A stretch of 64,000 nucleotides of DNA, taken from positions 154,906 to 218,905 of the forward strand of contig JANSYI010000014.1 in NCBI GenBank assembly GCA_024742475.1, given 5' to 3'. The translations under genes and the position numbers were made by a program. Below, piece by piece: positions 1-8,502 of this stretch. The DNA is from a bacterium. GTDB taxonomy: Bacteria; Myxococcota_A; Polyangia; Nannocystales; Nannocystaceae. The stretch's first letter is position 1, and the number at the start of each line of letters is the position of its first letter. The notes under the pieces were generated by a model that was not told the DNA's origin, searched no databases, and saw nothing but the letters and a program-made list of their open reading frames with translations.

Positions 1-937
1 GTCGCTCCACGATCGGCACGCCGCTCTTGCGGGCGACCTCTCGGATCTTCGCCGCAGCCCCATCGACACCCTTGGCGACGACGCGCGGCGCGTTCTCCTT
101 GTTCTTGTCGTATCGCAGCGCGACCGAGTAGTGGGTCGGGTTGACGATCACGACGTCTGCAGTCGGCACGACGAACTCGGGGCGAGGCTTCTTGGCCAAG
201 TCGCGCGCTCGCTGGCGGCGCTTGTTCTTGAACTGAGGATCGCCCTCGTTCTCCTTCATCTCGCGCTTGACCTCTTCGGGCGTCATCTTCAGGCGCTGCG
301 CGTGCGTGCGCCGCTGGTGCCAGAAGTCCACCGCGGCCAGCAGCGCAAGGGCGCCGGCGCCGTACTGCAGGGCGTGTTGAACGACCGGCACCAGCCGTGT
401 GGCCAGCGCGCCCGGGGCGAGGGCGGGGATCGAGCCGATGAGGTCGACGTCCTTGTAGATCGCGGCACACGCCGCGCCCAACACCAAGATCACCTTCGCC
501 CCTGCCATGCCCAACCGAATCGCGGCCTCCTTGGGCGCGAAGATCTGCTTCGCTCCCGAGAATGTGATGATCTTGGTGATGTTGAACTTGGGCTTGCTCA
601 GCGCGGGCGGCCACCCGAGCTGGGCCGCCACCGCGATCGCCCACCCCGTCGCAGCGCCAGCCGCGGTGGGGGCCGCCGCTTGGAGCAACGTCCAGAACGC
701 CTCCATCATCGCCGGCAGGTCGACGGCGCCGTTGAGGGCGCCCAGGCGGTGCTGCATGTACGAGATGAGGATGCCGACGCTCGTTTCGCCGAAGGAGCCC
801 GCGCCCACGAAGCCTCCGACCAGCGTCGCCCACAGGGTGAGGTCCTTCGAACGCGCGATGTCGCCGTCGCGCCGGGCCTTCTCCTTGCGCCGTGGCGTTG
901 GGTCTTGGGTTTTCTGGTCCTTGTTCTCTTCGGACAC
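1..937 (-). CDS. flhB: FlhB, flagellar export gate switch protein (3' end outside window)
   Basis: Integral membrane component of the flagellar type III export apparatus that switches substrate specificity from rod/hook to filament proteins. The GTG start (937) gives a charged N-terminus rich in Arg/Lys (PRRKEKARRDGDIARSKDLT), the usual FlhB opening, then four hydrophobic stretches. The NPTH autocleavage site is at about residues 266-269 (bases 131-142), followed by the expected YSVALRYD context. About 312 residues are present; the C-terminal cytoplasmic domain continues beyond base 1. It is the last visible gene of the minus-strand fliM-fliN-fliO-fliP-fliQ-fliR-flhB operon, 13 bases after fliR. 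Start choice is moderately sure: other GTG codons lie just upstream in other frames, but only this frame carries the family sequence. Confidence 0.96.
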   Translation of the reverse strand, partial: MSEENKDQKTQDPTPRRKEKARRDGDIARSKDLTLWATLVGGFVGAGSFGETSVGILISYMQHRLGALNGAVDLPAMMEAFWTLLQAAAPTAAGAATGWAIAVAAQLGWPPALSKPKFNITKIITFSGAKQIFAPKEAAIRLGMAGAKVILVLGAACAAIYKDVDLIGSIPALAPGALATRLVPVVQHALQYGAGALALLAAVDFWHQRRTHAQRLKMTPEEVKREMKENEGDPQFKNKRRQRARDLAKKPRPEFVVPTADVVIVNPTHYSVALRYDKNKENAPRVVAKGVDGAAAKIREVARKSGVPIVER

Positions 938-950
938 CCCACACCCCCTT

Positions 951-1691
951 TCAGTAGAGCCCCGGCAGCGACGCCGCCGCGCGATAGGCCCGCGCCATGA
1001 TCTCCGAGGCCATCATCGGCGAGGTCACCAGCATCACCCCCGCGCCCATCAGGCCGGTGAGCGTCAGCATCACCGAGTAGACGTTGAGCGCGGGCGCGGC
1101 CCGGTTTGCCAGGCCCATCGCGATGTTGGCCACCGTCACGGCGACCATGATTGGCAGCGAAAAGTGGATGCCCACCAAGAACAGCTCGCCCGAGGCACGC
1201 ATCAGCGAACCGAACGACATGAACAGCACCGCGAAGTCGACCGGTGGCAGCAGCGCCAGGCGGGCGATGTTGTGCAGTCCGCCCACGCTGACGAACGCGA
1301 ACCCGGCGATCACGAACACGATCCGCCTCATCGGAAGCGCCATGTCTCCGAGCGAAGGGTCGAACGCACCTGCGAAGCCCAGGCCCATCTGCATGCCGAT
1401 GAGCTCGCCGCCGACCTCGAGTCCTGCCAGCAGCACCCGCGCCGTGAACCCAGCGATGAACCCCACGCCCATCTCCAGCGGTAGCTGAAGGCCCAGCTGC
1501 GGGCTCGCCTCCACATCGTGCAGGCTCGAGAACGACATCGCCACCAGCGCCGCCACGGCGACGCGCGTCTTGGGGGGAAGCCGCCCGTCACCCGTCAGCG
1601 GTGCGGCCCACAGGAACGCCGCCGTCCGCACGAAGATCAGCAGGAACCCCGGCACGAGCCCGAACCCGGGGAGCTCGTGCCAGCCGATCAC
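951..1691 (-). CDS. fliR: FliR, flagellar export gate membrane protein
   Basis: Polytopic inner-membrane subunit of the FliPQR export gate. The protein (246 aa, near the family's usual 255-265) starts at a GTG that overlaps the fliQ stop as GTGA, reading VIGWHELPGFGLVPGFLLIF. Conserved FliR features are visible: an N-terminal membrane segment with FVRTAAFLWAAPL, the ELIGMQMGLGFAGAFDP segment in the middle, and several later hydrophobic helices. The longer reading frame that continues upstream to about 2009 is overlap with fliQ and is not used. Translationally coupled to fliQ; flhB follows after 13 bases. Confidence 0.96.
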   Translation of the reverse strand: MIGWHELPGFGLVPGFLLIFVRTAAFLWAAPLTGDGRLPPKTRVAVAALVAMSFSSLHDVEASPQLGLQLPLEMGVGFIAGFTARVLLAGLEVGGELIGMQMGLGFAGAFDPSLGDMALPMRRIVFVIAGFAFVSVGGLHNIARLALLPPVDFAVLFMSFGSLMRASGELFLVGIHFSLPIMVAVTVANIAMGLANRAAPALNVYSVMLTLTGLMGAGVMLVTSPMMASEIMARAYRAAASLPGLY

Positions 1692-1999
1692 TCGTAGTCG
1701 TCCTCCGACGGCGCCATCGCGCCGGGCACAGTGCCCAGCTCGCCCATGCGCTGGATGACCAAGCGGCCGTAGTCGGTCAGCGTCGCCAGCATCCACTCGC
1801 CCGAGACGACCAGCGTGAGCCCGACGATCACCAGCTTGGGCACGAACGAGATCACGTTCTCTTGCAGCTGCGTCGCCGCCTGAAGAAGGGCGGTGACCAA
1901 GCCGACGATGAGCGAGGCCGCCAGGATCGGCACCGAGATCTTCGCCGCCGTCATGATCGCTCCGTAGAGGAGCTCGAGCACCATCGGGTCGCCACTCAC
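1688..1999 (-). CDS. fliQ: FliQ, flagellar export gate membrane protein
   Basis: Small two-helix membrane subunit of the FliPQR gate. Start chosen at GTG 1999, which overlaps the fliP stop as GTGA and yields 103 aa beginning VSGDPMVLELLYGAI; the family usually begins close to this point and is about 89 aa. A second possible start is the ATG at 1984. The core has two membrane helices (residues about 15-40 and 55-75) with the family's LLQAATQLQENVISFVPKL segment. The C-terminal tail (MGELGTVPGAMAPSEDDYE) is somewhat longer than usual. The stop overlaps the fliR start. Confidence 0.95.
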   Translation of the reverse strand: MSGDPMVLELLYGAIMTAAKISVPILAASLIVGLVTALLQAATQLQENVISFVPKLVIVGLTLVVSGEWMLATLTDYGRLVIQRMGELGTVPGAMAPSEDDYE

Positions 2000-2673
2000 G
2001 TTGCGACACCTCGCAGCAGCGACATCACCAAGATGTTCCACCCATCGGCCATCACGAAGACCAAGAGCTTGACGGGCAACGACACCAGGGTTGGCGGAAG
2101 CATGACCATGCCGAGACTCGAGAGCACCGTCGCCACGACTAGGTCGATGACCAAGAACGGCAGAAGCACGAGCAGCCCCATCTGAAACGCGGTGCGGAGC
2201 TCCGAGAGCACGAAGGCCGGGACCGCGATGCGCAGCGGCACGTCATTGGCCGTCTCCGGCCGGGGGTCGTCGGTGTATTCGTAGAACAGCGCCAGGTCTT
2301 CGGGGCGCGTGCGCGGCAGCAGCCACTTGCGCGCCACCGGTTCGGCGCGTGAGTACGCCTCGCCCTCGTCGATCTCACCGTTCATGTACGGCCCGCCCGC
2401 GTCCTCGTAGAGCTCGGTCGCCACCGGAGCCATCACGAACGCCGTCATGAACAGCGCCAGCCCCACGAGCACCTGGTTCGGGGGCGCACCTTGAGTGCCC
2501 AGCCCCGTCTTGAGGAACGAGAACACCACGACGAAGCGGGTAAAACACGTCGTCGTGAGGACGAGCGCGGGGAGCAGCGACATCAGCCCGAAGACGACGA
2601 CCAGCTGGATCATGCTGGGCGACGCCTCGGTGCTGAGGGTGATCGACTGCGGGTCGGCGAAGGCGAGCAACAT
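1996..2673 (-). CDS. fliP: FliP, flagellar export gate membrane protein
   Basis: Main subunit of the FliPQR export gate. The 225-aa product has a hydrophobic N-terminus, then family signatures FTRFVVVFSFLKTGLGTQ and PPNQVLVGLALFMTAFVM, a central periplasmic loop that carries an extra acidic Tyr-containing stretch (DDPRPETANDVPLR), and the C-terminal FQMGLLVLLPFLVIDLVVA and LGMVMLPPTLVSLPVKLLVF segments typical of FliP. It begins three bases after the fliO stop and overlaps fliQ by four bases. No cleavable signal peptide is obvious beyond the first helix, though many FliP proteins are processed there. Confidence 0.97.
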   Translation of the reverse strand: MLLAFADPQSITLSTEASPSMIQLVVVFGLMSLLPALVLTTTCFTRFVVVFSFLKTGLGTQGAPPNQVLVGLALFMTAFVMAPVATELYEDAGGPYMNGEIDEGEAYSRAEPVARKWLLPRTRPEDLALFYEYTDDPRPETANDVPLRIAVPAFVLSELRTAFQMGLLVLLPFLVIDLVVATVLSSLGMVMLPPTLVSLPVKLLVFVMADGWNILVMSLLRGVAT

Positions 2674-2676
2674 GGA

Positions 2677-3852
2677 TCAGGCGCTCCGCATCCGAGCTTC
2701 GAGAGCCTTCGACCACGCGTCGTCTTCGTCGGCGTCTTCCTCGACCTCTTCCATCCGCTGACGCAGCGCGAGCAGCCCGCGCACGGCCGTGCTCTCGGCG
2801 TTCTCGAACTCGAGGTCCGCGTCGGGAGCCGGAGGCTGGTACGCCGCCAAGGTCTGCGAGCGCTGCGTCGCCTGCCGAGGTTGAGGCGCCTCGATGGGGC
2901 CCCCAAACTCGATGGCGGCGAGCGACTGCTCGTCGAGACCGCCCGCGGCGCGGACCGAAGTGGACGGCACGTGGCCCTCACCCTCGCTCCACTTGTCGAC
3001 GACGGTCGTGCCCGACTCGCTCACCGCGAGCAGCATTCGCCGGTCGCCCAGCCCCATCAGCACGATGCGCGACTTCGGCCCGAGAACCTGGTTGCCCATC
3101 ACGGTGAAGCCACGTGGCGCGCCTGGGGTCGTGCCCGTGCGGCGCTTCCAGTACATGAACCCGCCACCGACGGCCAAGAGAATGAGCGTGAAGCCGATCG
3201 TGCCGTACATGCTCGGGTTCGATGCGGCCATCGTCGCGGTCGGCTCGGCCCCGGGGTCCGGGAGGTTCAGCGGCTCACCCTCGCTCTGCGGCGCGGGCTC
3301 GACAGCCCCCGCCACGGCGGGCGTTGGCTCGGGCTCGGCTTCGACCGGCGGCTCGGGCTCGGCCTCGACCACGGGCGCCGCCTTCGGCTCGGCCTCGACC
3401 ACCACCTCTTCGGGCTCGGGCTCGGCCGCCTTCGTCAGCGCGTGCTTGCGGGGGATGGTGACGCGAAACCCATCACCGGTGTTGGTGATGGTCGCGTTGT
3501 CGGTCAGCTTCTTCGCGGTCTTCGATCCGTGGCGAAACATCACGATGAGCCGAGGCAGCTCACCCCCGACCAGGGCAACGCGCTTGACCGTCTCGTCGCT
3601 GTACGACTCGGCGAACGCGGCAGCTGGCTTGTCCTCGATCGGCACGACAAGCTTGCCCCACTTCCACTCGACGTCCTCACCGTCGGGCGTCACACCCTGC
3701 ACGCGGATCTCTACGCTGTCCTCGGTGGTCACGGTGACCAGCGGGGCCGAGGAGCGCGCGTCGGCGGCTTCGGGCTCCGCCGCCTGCGCGACGTTGGGCA
3801 CCACGGCGGCCGCGAGGGCGCCACAAACAACGAGGCTCTTCCAGTCGATCAT
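2677..3852 (-). CDS. fliO: FliO-like flagellar export accessory protein with long periplasmic extension
   Basis: FliO stabilises FliP during gate assembly. This 391-aa protein is far longer than typical FliO (about 100-150 aa). It has a signal peptide ending near residue 24 (VAQA), a globular N-terminal part (about 35-135) resembling AMIN-type beta modules, a Pro/Glu/Ala-rich linker (about 140-205), one membrane helix (about 216-235, GTIGFTLILLAVGGGFMYW) and a C-terminal cytoplasmic FliO domain with KSRIVLMGLGDRRMLLAVS. ATG overlaps the fliN stop as ATGA. Identification rests on the C-terminal domain and the position between fliN and fliP. The N-terminal domain assignment is a resemblance only. 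Confidence 0.88.
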   Translation of the reverse strand: MIDWKSLVVCGALAAAVVPNVAQAAEPEAADARSSAPLVTVTTEDSVEIRVQGVTPDGEDVEWKWGKLVVPIEDKPAAAFAESYSDETVKRVALVGGELPRLIVMFRHGSKTAKKLTDNATITNTGDGFRVTIPRKHALTKAAEPEPEEVVVEAEPKAAPVVEAEPEPPVEAEPEPTPAVAGAVEPAPQSEGEPLNLPDPGAEPTATMAASNPSMYGTIGFTLILLAVGGGFMYWKRRTGTTPGAPRGFTVMGNQVLGPKSRIVLMGLGDRRMLLAVSESGTTVVDKWSEGEGHVPSTSVRAAGGLDEQSLAAIEFGGPIEAPQPRQATQRSQTLAAYQPPAPDADLEFENAESTAVRGLLALRQRMEEVEEDADEDDAWSKALEARMRSA

Positions 3853-4196
3853 TCGTCCACTCCGTCGAGAATCTCCACCATGCGAATTCCGTAGCGCTCG
3901 CCGATCGCCACCGCCTCGCCGCGCGCGACGAGCCGGTCATTGATGCGGATGTCGAGGCTCTCCCCCGTCACCTTCGACAGCGGGATGACCGCGCCAGGGA
4001 CGAGGTGCTGCCCGATCTCCCGCAACGAAAGTCGGACGCGACCGAGCTCCACGGTGATCTGTAGGGGCACGTCGGCCAGAAGCTTCTCGAACGGAAGCGG
4101 CGCGCCGTTGGCCGCCGGGACATCGTTCGCTGCTTCGGTCGGCGTCTCTTCCGACGCCTGTTGAATCTCTTCTTGTTTGACTGCTGCTTCTCCCAT
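3849..4196 (-). CDS. fliN: FliN, flagellar motor switch protein
   Basis: C-ring protein of the rotor switch and docking site for the FliH-FliI export ATPase. The 115-aa product has a low-complexity acidic N-terminus (about 35 residues) followed by the SpoA/SURF domain: LLADVPLQITVELGRVRLSL, LVPGAVIPLSKVTGESLDIR, and NDRLVARGEAVAIGERYGIR, ending in MVEIL. Length agrees with the family. It starts 13 bases after the fliM stop and overlaps fliO, consistent with one operon. Confidence 0.97.
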   Translation of the reverse strand: MGEAAVKQEEIQQASEETPTEAANDVPAANGAPLPFEKLLADVPLQITVELGRVRLSLREIGQHLVPGAVIPLSKVTGESLDIRINDRLVARGEAVAIGERYGIRMVEILDGVDE

Positions 4197-4209
4197 GACG
4201 ACCTCCCGT

Positions 4210-5214
4210 TCAGACCACGCTGTTCACTTCGACGGCGACCATCTCGCCCATCAACACCGCGCGCCCCGTGGCTCGCAGCTCTCCACCTACGAAAATGCGG
4301 ACGCTGTCGCCCATGAGGGCGTCGAGCGTCACGACGGCACCAGGGCCGAGCGCGGCGAACTTTCTTGCCGTCGTCTTGGCCGACCCCAGCTGCACGGAGA
4401 CGTCGGTCTCCAGCTGCCCGAGCAGCTCACGCACCTGCGGCCGCACCGACTTGAACTCGCGTGCGTCGGTGCGCGGGCGATGCAGCGCGTCCGGAGAGGC
4501 GATCAGATGGAGCTGACCTTCCGTCTCTCCTTCGACGCCGACCGACACCATCAGCATCGGCTCGCCGTCCACGAGCGGTGACCACGTTTCCACGTGAAGG
4601 GGGTAGCGGCCCCGCTTGAGCGACCCACCGCACTCGTGCTCGAACGCCACCGACGCGGCCTCGGCGAGACGCTCGCCGAGCTTTTCGAACACGCGGATCG
4701 TCGCCGGGGTGGGCTTGCTCTCCTCGGACAGCTTGAAGGTGCCGCCGAGCATCGTCGCGGCGAGATCGGGAATCATCCGGCCCGACACGGCGACGGCCAC
4801 CGCCGCGTTGCTGCGCTTGGCCCTCATCTCGCAGACCCACGTCGAACGCAGCCGCTCGAGAATCTCCCCACTGTTGGTCTCGATCTCCTCGATGGCCTTG
4901 ATGGAGACCTTCACTCCCGTGAGCGGTGGGATGATTCGGCCCACATGTGTGCCCCACCGCGCGGCCACCCGGCGAGCCAGCGGCGTCACCCGCTCTGCCG
5001 CCTGGTCCTCGGCGATGAGCGCGACCGGTCGGGCCGAAGGCTTCTTCTTCTGGGAGCTCGAGCCCGCTTCCGGGCTGACGCTGGCTGCGATCGATTCTCG
5101 CAGCGCGTCGCGTTCGTCGTCGGTGAGGCTCTCGTCCACGGGAGCAGTGCTGTGCAACCGGCGGGCCAACTCCGGGCCACGTGCTTTTCCGTGGTTCCCA
5201 TTGCTCGCCGTCAC
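4210..5214 (-). CDS. fliM: FliM, flagellar motor switch protein
   Basis: C-ring protein that binds CheY-P and transmits direction changes to FliG/FliN. From GTG 5214 the product is about 334 aa; in-frame upstream starts exist at 5256 and 5277, so the N-terminus is uncertain. The segment SLTDDERDALRESIAASV looks like a diverged version of the N-terminal LSQxEIDALL CheY-binding motif. The middle domain has the expected PPLTGVKVSIKAIEEIE and MLGG-containing segments, and the C-terminal SpoA domain has ELLGQLETDVSVQLGSAKTT and VVTLDALMGDSVRIFVGGEL. First gene of the minus-strand export-gate operon, divergent from motA. Confidence 0.94.
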   Translation of the reverse strand: MTASNGNHGKARGPELARRLHSTAPVDESLTDDERDALRESIAASVSPEAGSSSQKKKPSARPVALIAEDQAAERVTPLARRVAARWGTHVGRIIPPLTGVKVSIKAIEEIETNSGEILERLRSTWVCEMRAKRSNAAVAVAVSGRMIPDLAATMLGGTFKLSEESKPTPATIRVFEKLGERLAEAASVAFEHECGGSLKRGRYPLHVETWSPLVDGEPMLMVSVGVEGETEGQLHLIASPDALHRPRTDAREFKSVRPQVRELLGQLETDVSVQLGSAKTTARKFAALGPGAVVTLDALMGDSVRIFVGGELRATGRAVLMGEMVAVEVNSVV

Positions 5215-5266
5215 GCGATCCGACGCATGCTCGTCAAATCCCACGACGGCCAACATCCGGCCTGTG

Positions 5267-5291
5267 GTGCGCTGCAATCACGCTGGTACGC
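5267..5291 (+). promoter_or_regulatory. Conserved upstream element of motA (copy 1)
   Basis: GTGCGCTGCAAT followed by cacg and CTGGTACGC. The same arrangement, GTGCGCT(T)GCAAT-N4-CTGGTACGC, recurs at 25215-25240. In both places the last base of the element lies exactly 28 bases before the start codon of the plus-strand gene. CTGGTACG resembles a sigma-54 -24 box, but the -12 box is poor (GG-N10-GC is kept here and lost in the other copy), so the role as promoter or operator is an inference. Confidence 0.45.
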
Positions 5292-5318
5292 GGCAGGCGG
5301 CCGGACCATGAAGAGCCT

Positions 5319-6092
5319 GTGACCGTGGTCGTAGGATTCCTGCTCGCCTTGCTGGCGCTGGTCGGCACTCACCTGCTCGACGGGGGGGAGCTCGGTCTCC
5401 TCTTCCAGCCCTCGGCCGCGTTGATCGTCGTTGGAGGCACGATGGCCGCGCTGGCCGTCCAATACTCCTGGAGCGCGCTGCGGACCGTGTTCGCGGATCT
5501 TCGCGACGGAGGTGCGAGCAACGCCCACCACATGTCGCGCGAAGAGACGATCCGGCTGTTCGTCGCCATGGCCGGCGCCGTCCACCGACGCGGGCCACGA
5601 GCGGTGCTCGGCGTGGCCGCGGACGTCGCCGCCGAATCCAGCCTCCTCTACAACGCGGTCGAGCTCGTCGGACGCGGGTCGAGCGTCGAAGACATTCGCA
5701 CGACACTCGAGCTCAGCGCAGAGCGCATGGACCGGCGCGCCGCGACTGCCGTGGAGATCTTGCGGGCGGGCGGAGGCTTTGCGCCGACCATGGGTGTGCT
5801 CGGTGCCGTCTTCGGACTGGTCCGCATCATGAGCGTGGTCGAGAACCCCGGCGAGCTCGGCAGCGGCATCGCTTTGGCCTTCGTCGCCACGATCTACGGG
5901 CTCGGGCTGGCGAACTTCATCCTGCTCCCGCTCGCGGGACGCATGGAGGCGCGCGTCCGCACGCAGCTCGACGACATGGAGCTCATCATCGAAGGCGCCT
6001 GTGCCCTGGCCCGGCGCGATGAGCCCAAGCTCGTCGAACGCACGCTGGCCTCGTTCGCCCGTGAGCAAGGGAAGCGAGGCGTCGTCGCGTGA
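5319..6092 (+). CDS. motA: MotA-type flagellar stator subunit
   Basis: Ion-channel subunit of the flagellar motor. Start set at GTG 5319 because this places the first membrane helix (VTVVVGFLLALLALVGTHLL) at the N-terminus as in other MotA proteins; 257 aa, close to the family length. Features: GGxxLxxLFQPSAALIVVGG after helix 1, a large cytoplasmic loop, then GGGFAPTMGVLGAVFGLVRI and LGSGIALAFVATIYGLGLAN in the last two helices, including the conserved Pro region that contacts the MotB helix. Overlaps motB by GTGA. A weak GAAGAG lies before the start. It differs clearly from the PomA-like protein at 24381-25142, so two stator types are present. Confidence 0.93.
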   Translation: MTVVVGFLLALLALVGTHLLDGGELGLLFQPSAALIVVGGTMAALAVQYSWSALRTVFADLRDGGASNAHHMSREETIRLFVAMAGAVHRRGPRAVLGVAADVAAESSLLYNAVELVGRGSSVEDIRTTLELSAERMDRRAATAVEILRAGGGFAPTMGVLGAVFGLVRIMSVVENPGELGSGIALAFVATIYGLGLANFILLPLAGRMEARVRTQLDDMELIIEGACALARRDEPKLVERTLASFAREQGKRGVVA

Positions 6093-6829
6093 TCCGGCGG
6101 TCGATCGGCCGGCGCAACGCCGAGGGTGACGCACAGCGGTGGACGGTGTCGTACTCCGACTTCGTCACGCTCCTGCTCGCCTTCTTTGCGAGCCTGTACT
6201 CGCTCGAGGTGCAAAAACCCGACCCGCCTCCGGTGGTCGTCGAGGTCGAGGTCGATCGCGAGCCGGAGCCGGAGCCGGAACCGGAGCCCGTGATCCTCGC
6301 CTGTGACGAACCGATCGGGTTCTCGGGGCCTCCCATGCCCCAGCGCGACCCGCCTACCCCCCCAACGCCCGAGGAGCTCCAGCTCGACGAGATCGTGCGC
6401 GCGCTCGTTCGAGACCCCGCCCTCGAAGGCCGCATCCAGCTCGACCCCGACCCTCGCGGCGTTCGCCTGAGCCTGGGCACCTCGGTGCTCTTCAAACCCG
6501 GCAAGGACAAGGTGCTCGAGTCGGCGCACGAGACGATCGCCAAGCTCGGCCAGGCCCTCGGAAAGCTCGACGGGAGCATCACGATCGAGGGACACACCGA
6601 CAATTTGCCCGTCCTGACTTGGGCCTTCCGCTCCAATTGGGAGCTTTCGAGCGCCCGAGCCACTGAAGTTCTCCTTCAACTGGTCGAAGTACACGGTATC
6701 GACCCCGCACGACTCTCCGCCGCCGGCTACGGGCAGTACCGCCCGATCGCGACCAACGAGACGCGGGAAGGTCGAGCCCTCAACCGACGCATCGACGTCG
6801 TCGTGGCACCCACGAGGCAATCCCCATGA
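6089..6829 (+). CDS. motB: MotB-type flagellar stator subunit, OmpA-like peptidoglycan anchor
   Basis: Partner of MotA. 246 aa from a GTG overlapping the motA stop. A short basic N-terminus leads to the single membrane helix with the ion-carrying Asp (VSYSDFVTLLLAFFASLYSL, Asp about residue 24). Then comes a Pro-Glu repeat linker (about 50-68) and a C-terminal OmpA/MotB domain (about 115-240) with IEGHTDNLPV, FRSNWELSSARA and RALNRRIDVVV, the peptidoglycan-binding signatures. The Pro/Glu linker is unusual compared with classical MotB. fliL overlaps its stop by ATGA. Confidence 0.94.
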   Translation: MIRRSIGRRNAEGDAQRWTVSYSDFVTLLLAFFASLYSLEVQKPDPPPVVVEVEVDREPEPEPEPEPVILACDEPIGFSGPPMPQRDPPTPPTPEELQLDEIVRALVRDPALEGRIQLDPDPRGVRLSLGTSVLFKPGKDKVLESAHETIAKLGQALGKLDGSITIEGHTDNLPVLTWAFRSNWELSSARATEVLLQLVEVHGIDPARLSAAGYGQYRPIATNETREGRALNRRIDVVVAPTRQSP

Positions 6830-7314
6830 GCAAAGACAAGGACAAGGACAAAGACGCAGCGGAAGGCGAAGAGCTCGACGCTCCCAAGCCATCCAAGCTC
6901 CCGATGCTCCTGGCGCTCGTCAACATCCTGGCAACGGGCGCTGTCGGCTATCTCGTGTTCGCCAACGCGGGACCGCAGCCGGTGGAGAAGGAGGTCATCG
7001 ACCCCTCGATCCCACCCACGCCTGTCCCGCTCGACCCGTTCGTCGTCAACCTCAACGAGCCCAAGTCCAGCCGCTACCTCAAGGCCACCATCGAGGTCGA
7101 GGTCCACGGCGAAGAGCGGGTCGCGTTGATCGAGTCCAAGAAGCGCGCGATCCGAGCCGACCTGCTCCGCTACCTCTCGGGCTTGAAGGTCGAAGACACG
7201 ACAGGCGAAGAGAAGAAGCTGAAGATCCGCGACGAGTTGATCGCGCGGGTCGAGAAGCAAACCGGCGCAAACACGCTCGCCGGGCTTTATTTGACGGAAT
7301 TCGTCATTCAATAG
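6826..7314 (+). CDS. fliL: FliL, flagellar basal body-associated protein
   Basis: Stator-associated protein that supports motor torque. The 162-aa product has a Lys/Asp-rich cytoplasmic N-terminus (KDKDKDKD), one membrane helix (about 27-46, MLLALVNILATGAVGYLVF) and a periplasmic FliL domain with LDPFVVNLNEPKSSRYLKAT, a central RAIRADLLRYLS segment, and the terminal LYLTEFVIQ. Length and layout match the family. Its place after motA-motB agrees with a motor-module operon. Ends 122 bases before the sigma-54 activator gene. Confidence 0.95.
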   Translation: MSKDKDKDKDAAEGEELDAPKPSKLPMLLALVNILATGAVGYLVFANAGPQPVEKEVIDPSIPPTPVPLDPFVVNLNEPKSSRYLKATIEVEVHGEERVALIESKKRAIRADLLRYLSGLKVEDTTGEEKKLKIRDELIARVEKQTGANTLAGLYLTEFVIQ

Positions 7315-7342
7315 ACGCCCAGCGTCAGAGAACGAACGCTGT

Positions 7343-7361
7343 TCGGGCGCGCTTCGCCCGA
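7343..7361 (+). terminator. Hairpin after fliL, possible terminator
   Basis: Perfect 7-bp stem TCGGGCG/CGCCCGA with a five-base loop in the gap between fliL and the sigma-54 activator. There is no T-run after it, so it may be only a weak or Rho-assisted end, or an mRNA structure. Confidence 0.35.
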
Positions 7362-7436
7362 GCCGCGCCGCGTTGCGTCCCGAAATGCCGATCACCATTG
7401 CCCCGGTGATTGGGCAACCCTACAGATCGGGATGCG

Positions 7437-8420
7437 ATGGAAGCGCGCGTTGTCGTCCCTTGTTCTTGGCGTAGTCGGTTTGCCCCCGAGGTTGTGGGAC
7501 ACAGCCCCGCGCTCGAGTTCTCCCTGCACCTGATCGAGAGGTGCGCAGACACGGACTCGACCGTGCTGATCACCGGAGAGTCCGGCACGGGCAAGGAGCT
7601 GCTCGCCCGCGCCGTGCATCAAGGCTCCAAACGAAGCGCCCGACCGTTCGTCGCGGTCAACTGCGCCGCCCTCCCCGAGTCCCTGGTCGAGGCCGAGCTC
7701 TTCGGCCACGCCAAAGGGGCCTACACCGGCGCGAACAACAGCCGCTCGGGTCGCATGTTGGCGGCCCAAGGCGGGACCCTCTTCCTCGACGAAGTCGGCG
7801 ACCTACCGCTCACCGCGCAATCCAAGCTGCTGCGCGCCCTGCAGGAGCGCGAGGTCACCCCCGTCGGTTCGGACACCCCGGTGTCATGCGACGTGCGAGT
7901 CGTCGCCGCCACCCACCGCGATCTCAAGGCGATGGTCGAGGCCGGTGAGTTCCGTCTCGATCTCTACTACCGCCTCAACGTCATCCGAGTGCACGCGGCT
8001 CCACTTCGCGAGCGCCCCGAGGACGTGGTCCCACTCGCCGAGCACTTCATCGCAATGTTCAACGAGAGAGCCGGACGCAGCGTCGAAGGCATCACGCCCC
8101 AGGCCGCGGCGGCGCTCGCCGCCCACCCGTGGCAAGGCAACGTTCGCGAGCTGAGCAACGCGATCGAGCGTGCCGTCGTGCTTTCATCGTCGCCGATGCT
8201 CGACGTGACGGCGCTCGGGCTCGAACCCGTCAAGACCGGCACGAAGCCCGCCGGCCCCTCCGTCCCCGAAGAGCTGGACCTTCGCACCGCGATCAAGAAG
8301 GTGGAGGGCCAGCTCATCGCGCGCGCGCTCGAGAAGGCGGGCGGCAACCGGACCGAAGCCGCCGCGATCCTCGGGCTCAACCGCACGACCCTGGTCGAGA
8401 AGATCCGAAAGCTCGGATGA
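7437..8420 (+). CDS. Sigma-54-dependent transcriptional activator without sensor domain
   Basis: AAA+ enhancer-binding protein (327 aa from ATG 7437; an in-frame TTG lies at 7410) that would open sigma-54 RNA polymerase complexes. Walker A GESGTGKE is at about residues 47-54, the sigma-54 contact loop is GAYTGA at about 94-99, then Walker B GGTLFLDEVGD and the sensor/arginine finger region FRLDLYYRLNVIRV. The C-terminus is a Fis-type helix-turn-helix (AGGNRTEAAAILGLNRTTLV). The AAA+ domain begins almost immediately, so there is no receiver, PAS or GAF domain. It sits directly upstream of a strong -24/-12 promoter for flgB, so it is probably the flagellar class regulator, comparable in role to FleQ/FlgR; no symbol is assigned. 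Confidence 0.92.
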   Translation: MEARVVVPCSWRSRFAPEVVGHSPALEFSLHLIERCADTDSTVLITGESGTGKELLARAVHQGSKRSARPFVAVNCAALPESLVEAELFGHAKGAYTGANNSRSGRMLAAQGGTLFLDEVGDLPLTAQSKLLRALQEREVTPVGSDTPVSCDVRVVAATHRDLKAMVEAGEFRLDLYYRLNVIRVHAAPLRERPEDVVPLAEHFIAMFNERAGRSVEGITPQAAAALAAHPWQGNVRELSNAIERAVVLSSSPMLDVTALGLEPVKTGTKPAGPSVPEELDLRTAIKKVEGQLIARALEKAGGNRTEAAAILGLNRTTLVEKIRKLG

Positions 8421-8502
8421 GATCGTCGTCAAAACCGACGGCAGTCCTGACGCCTGAGCCGACGGATCTCGCAACCCCGCCTCACGATCCAAGCTTTAGC
8501 GT

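Noticed and set aside
5230..5244. Possible sigma-54 box for fliM on the minus strand
   Set aside because: Only TGG and GC fit, and it lies too close to the GTG start.
5248..5261. Possible sigma-54 box (GG-N10-GC) before motA
   Set aside because: Outside GG and GC the match is poor; the shared element at 5267-5291 is a better signal.
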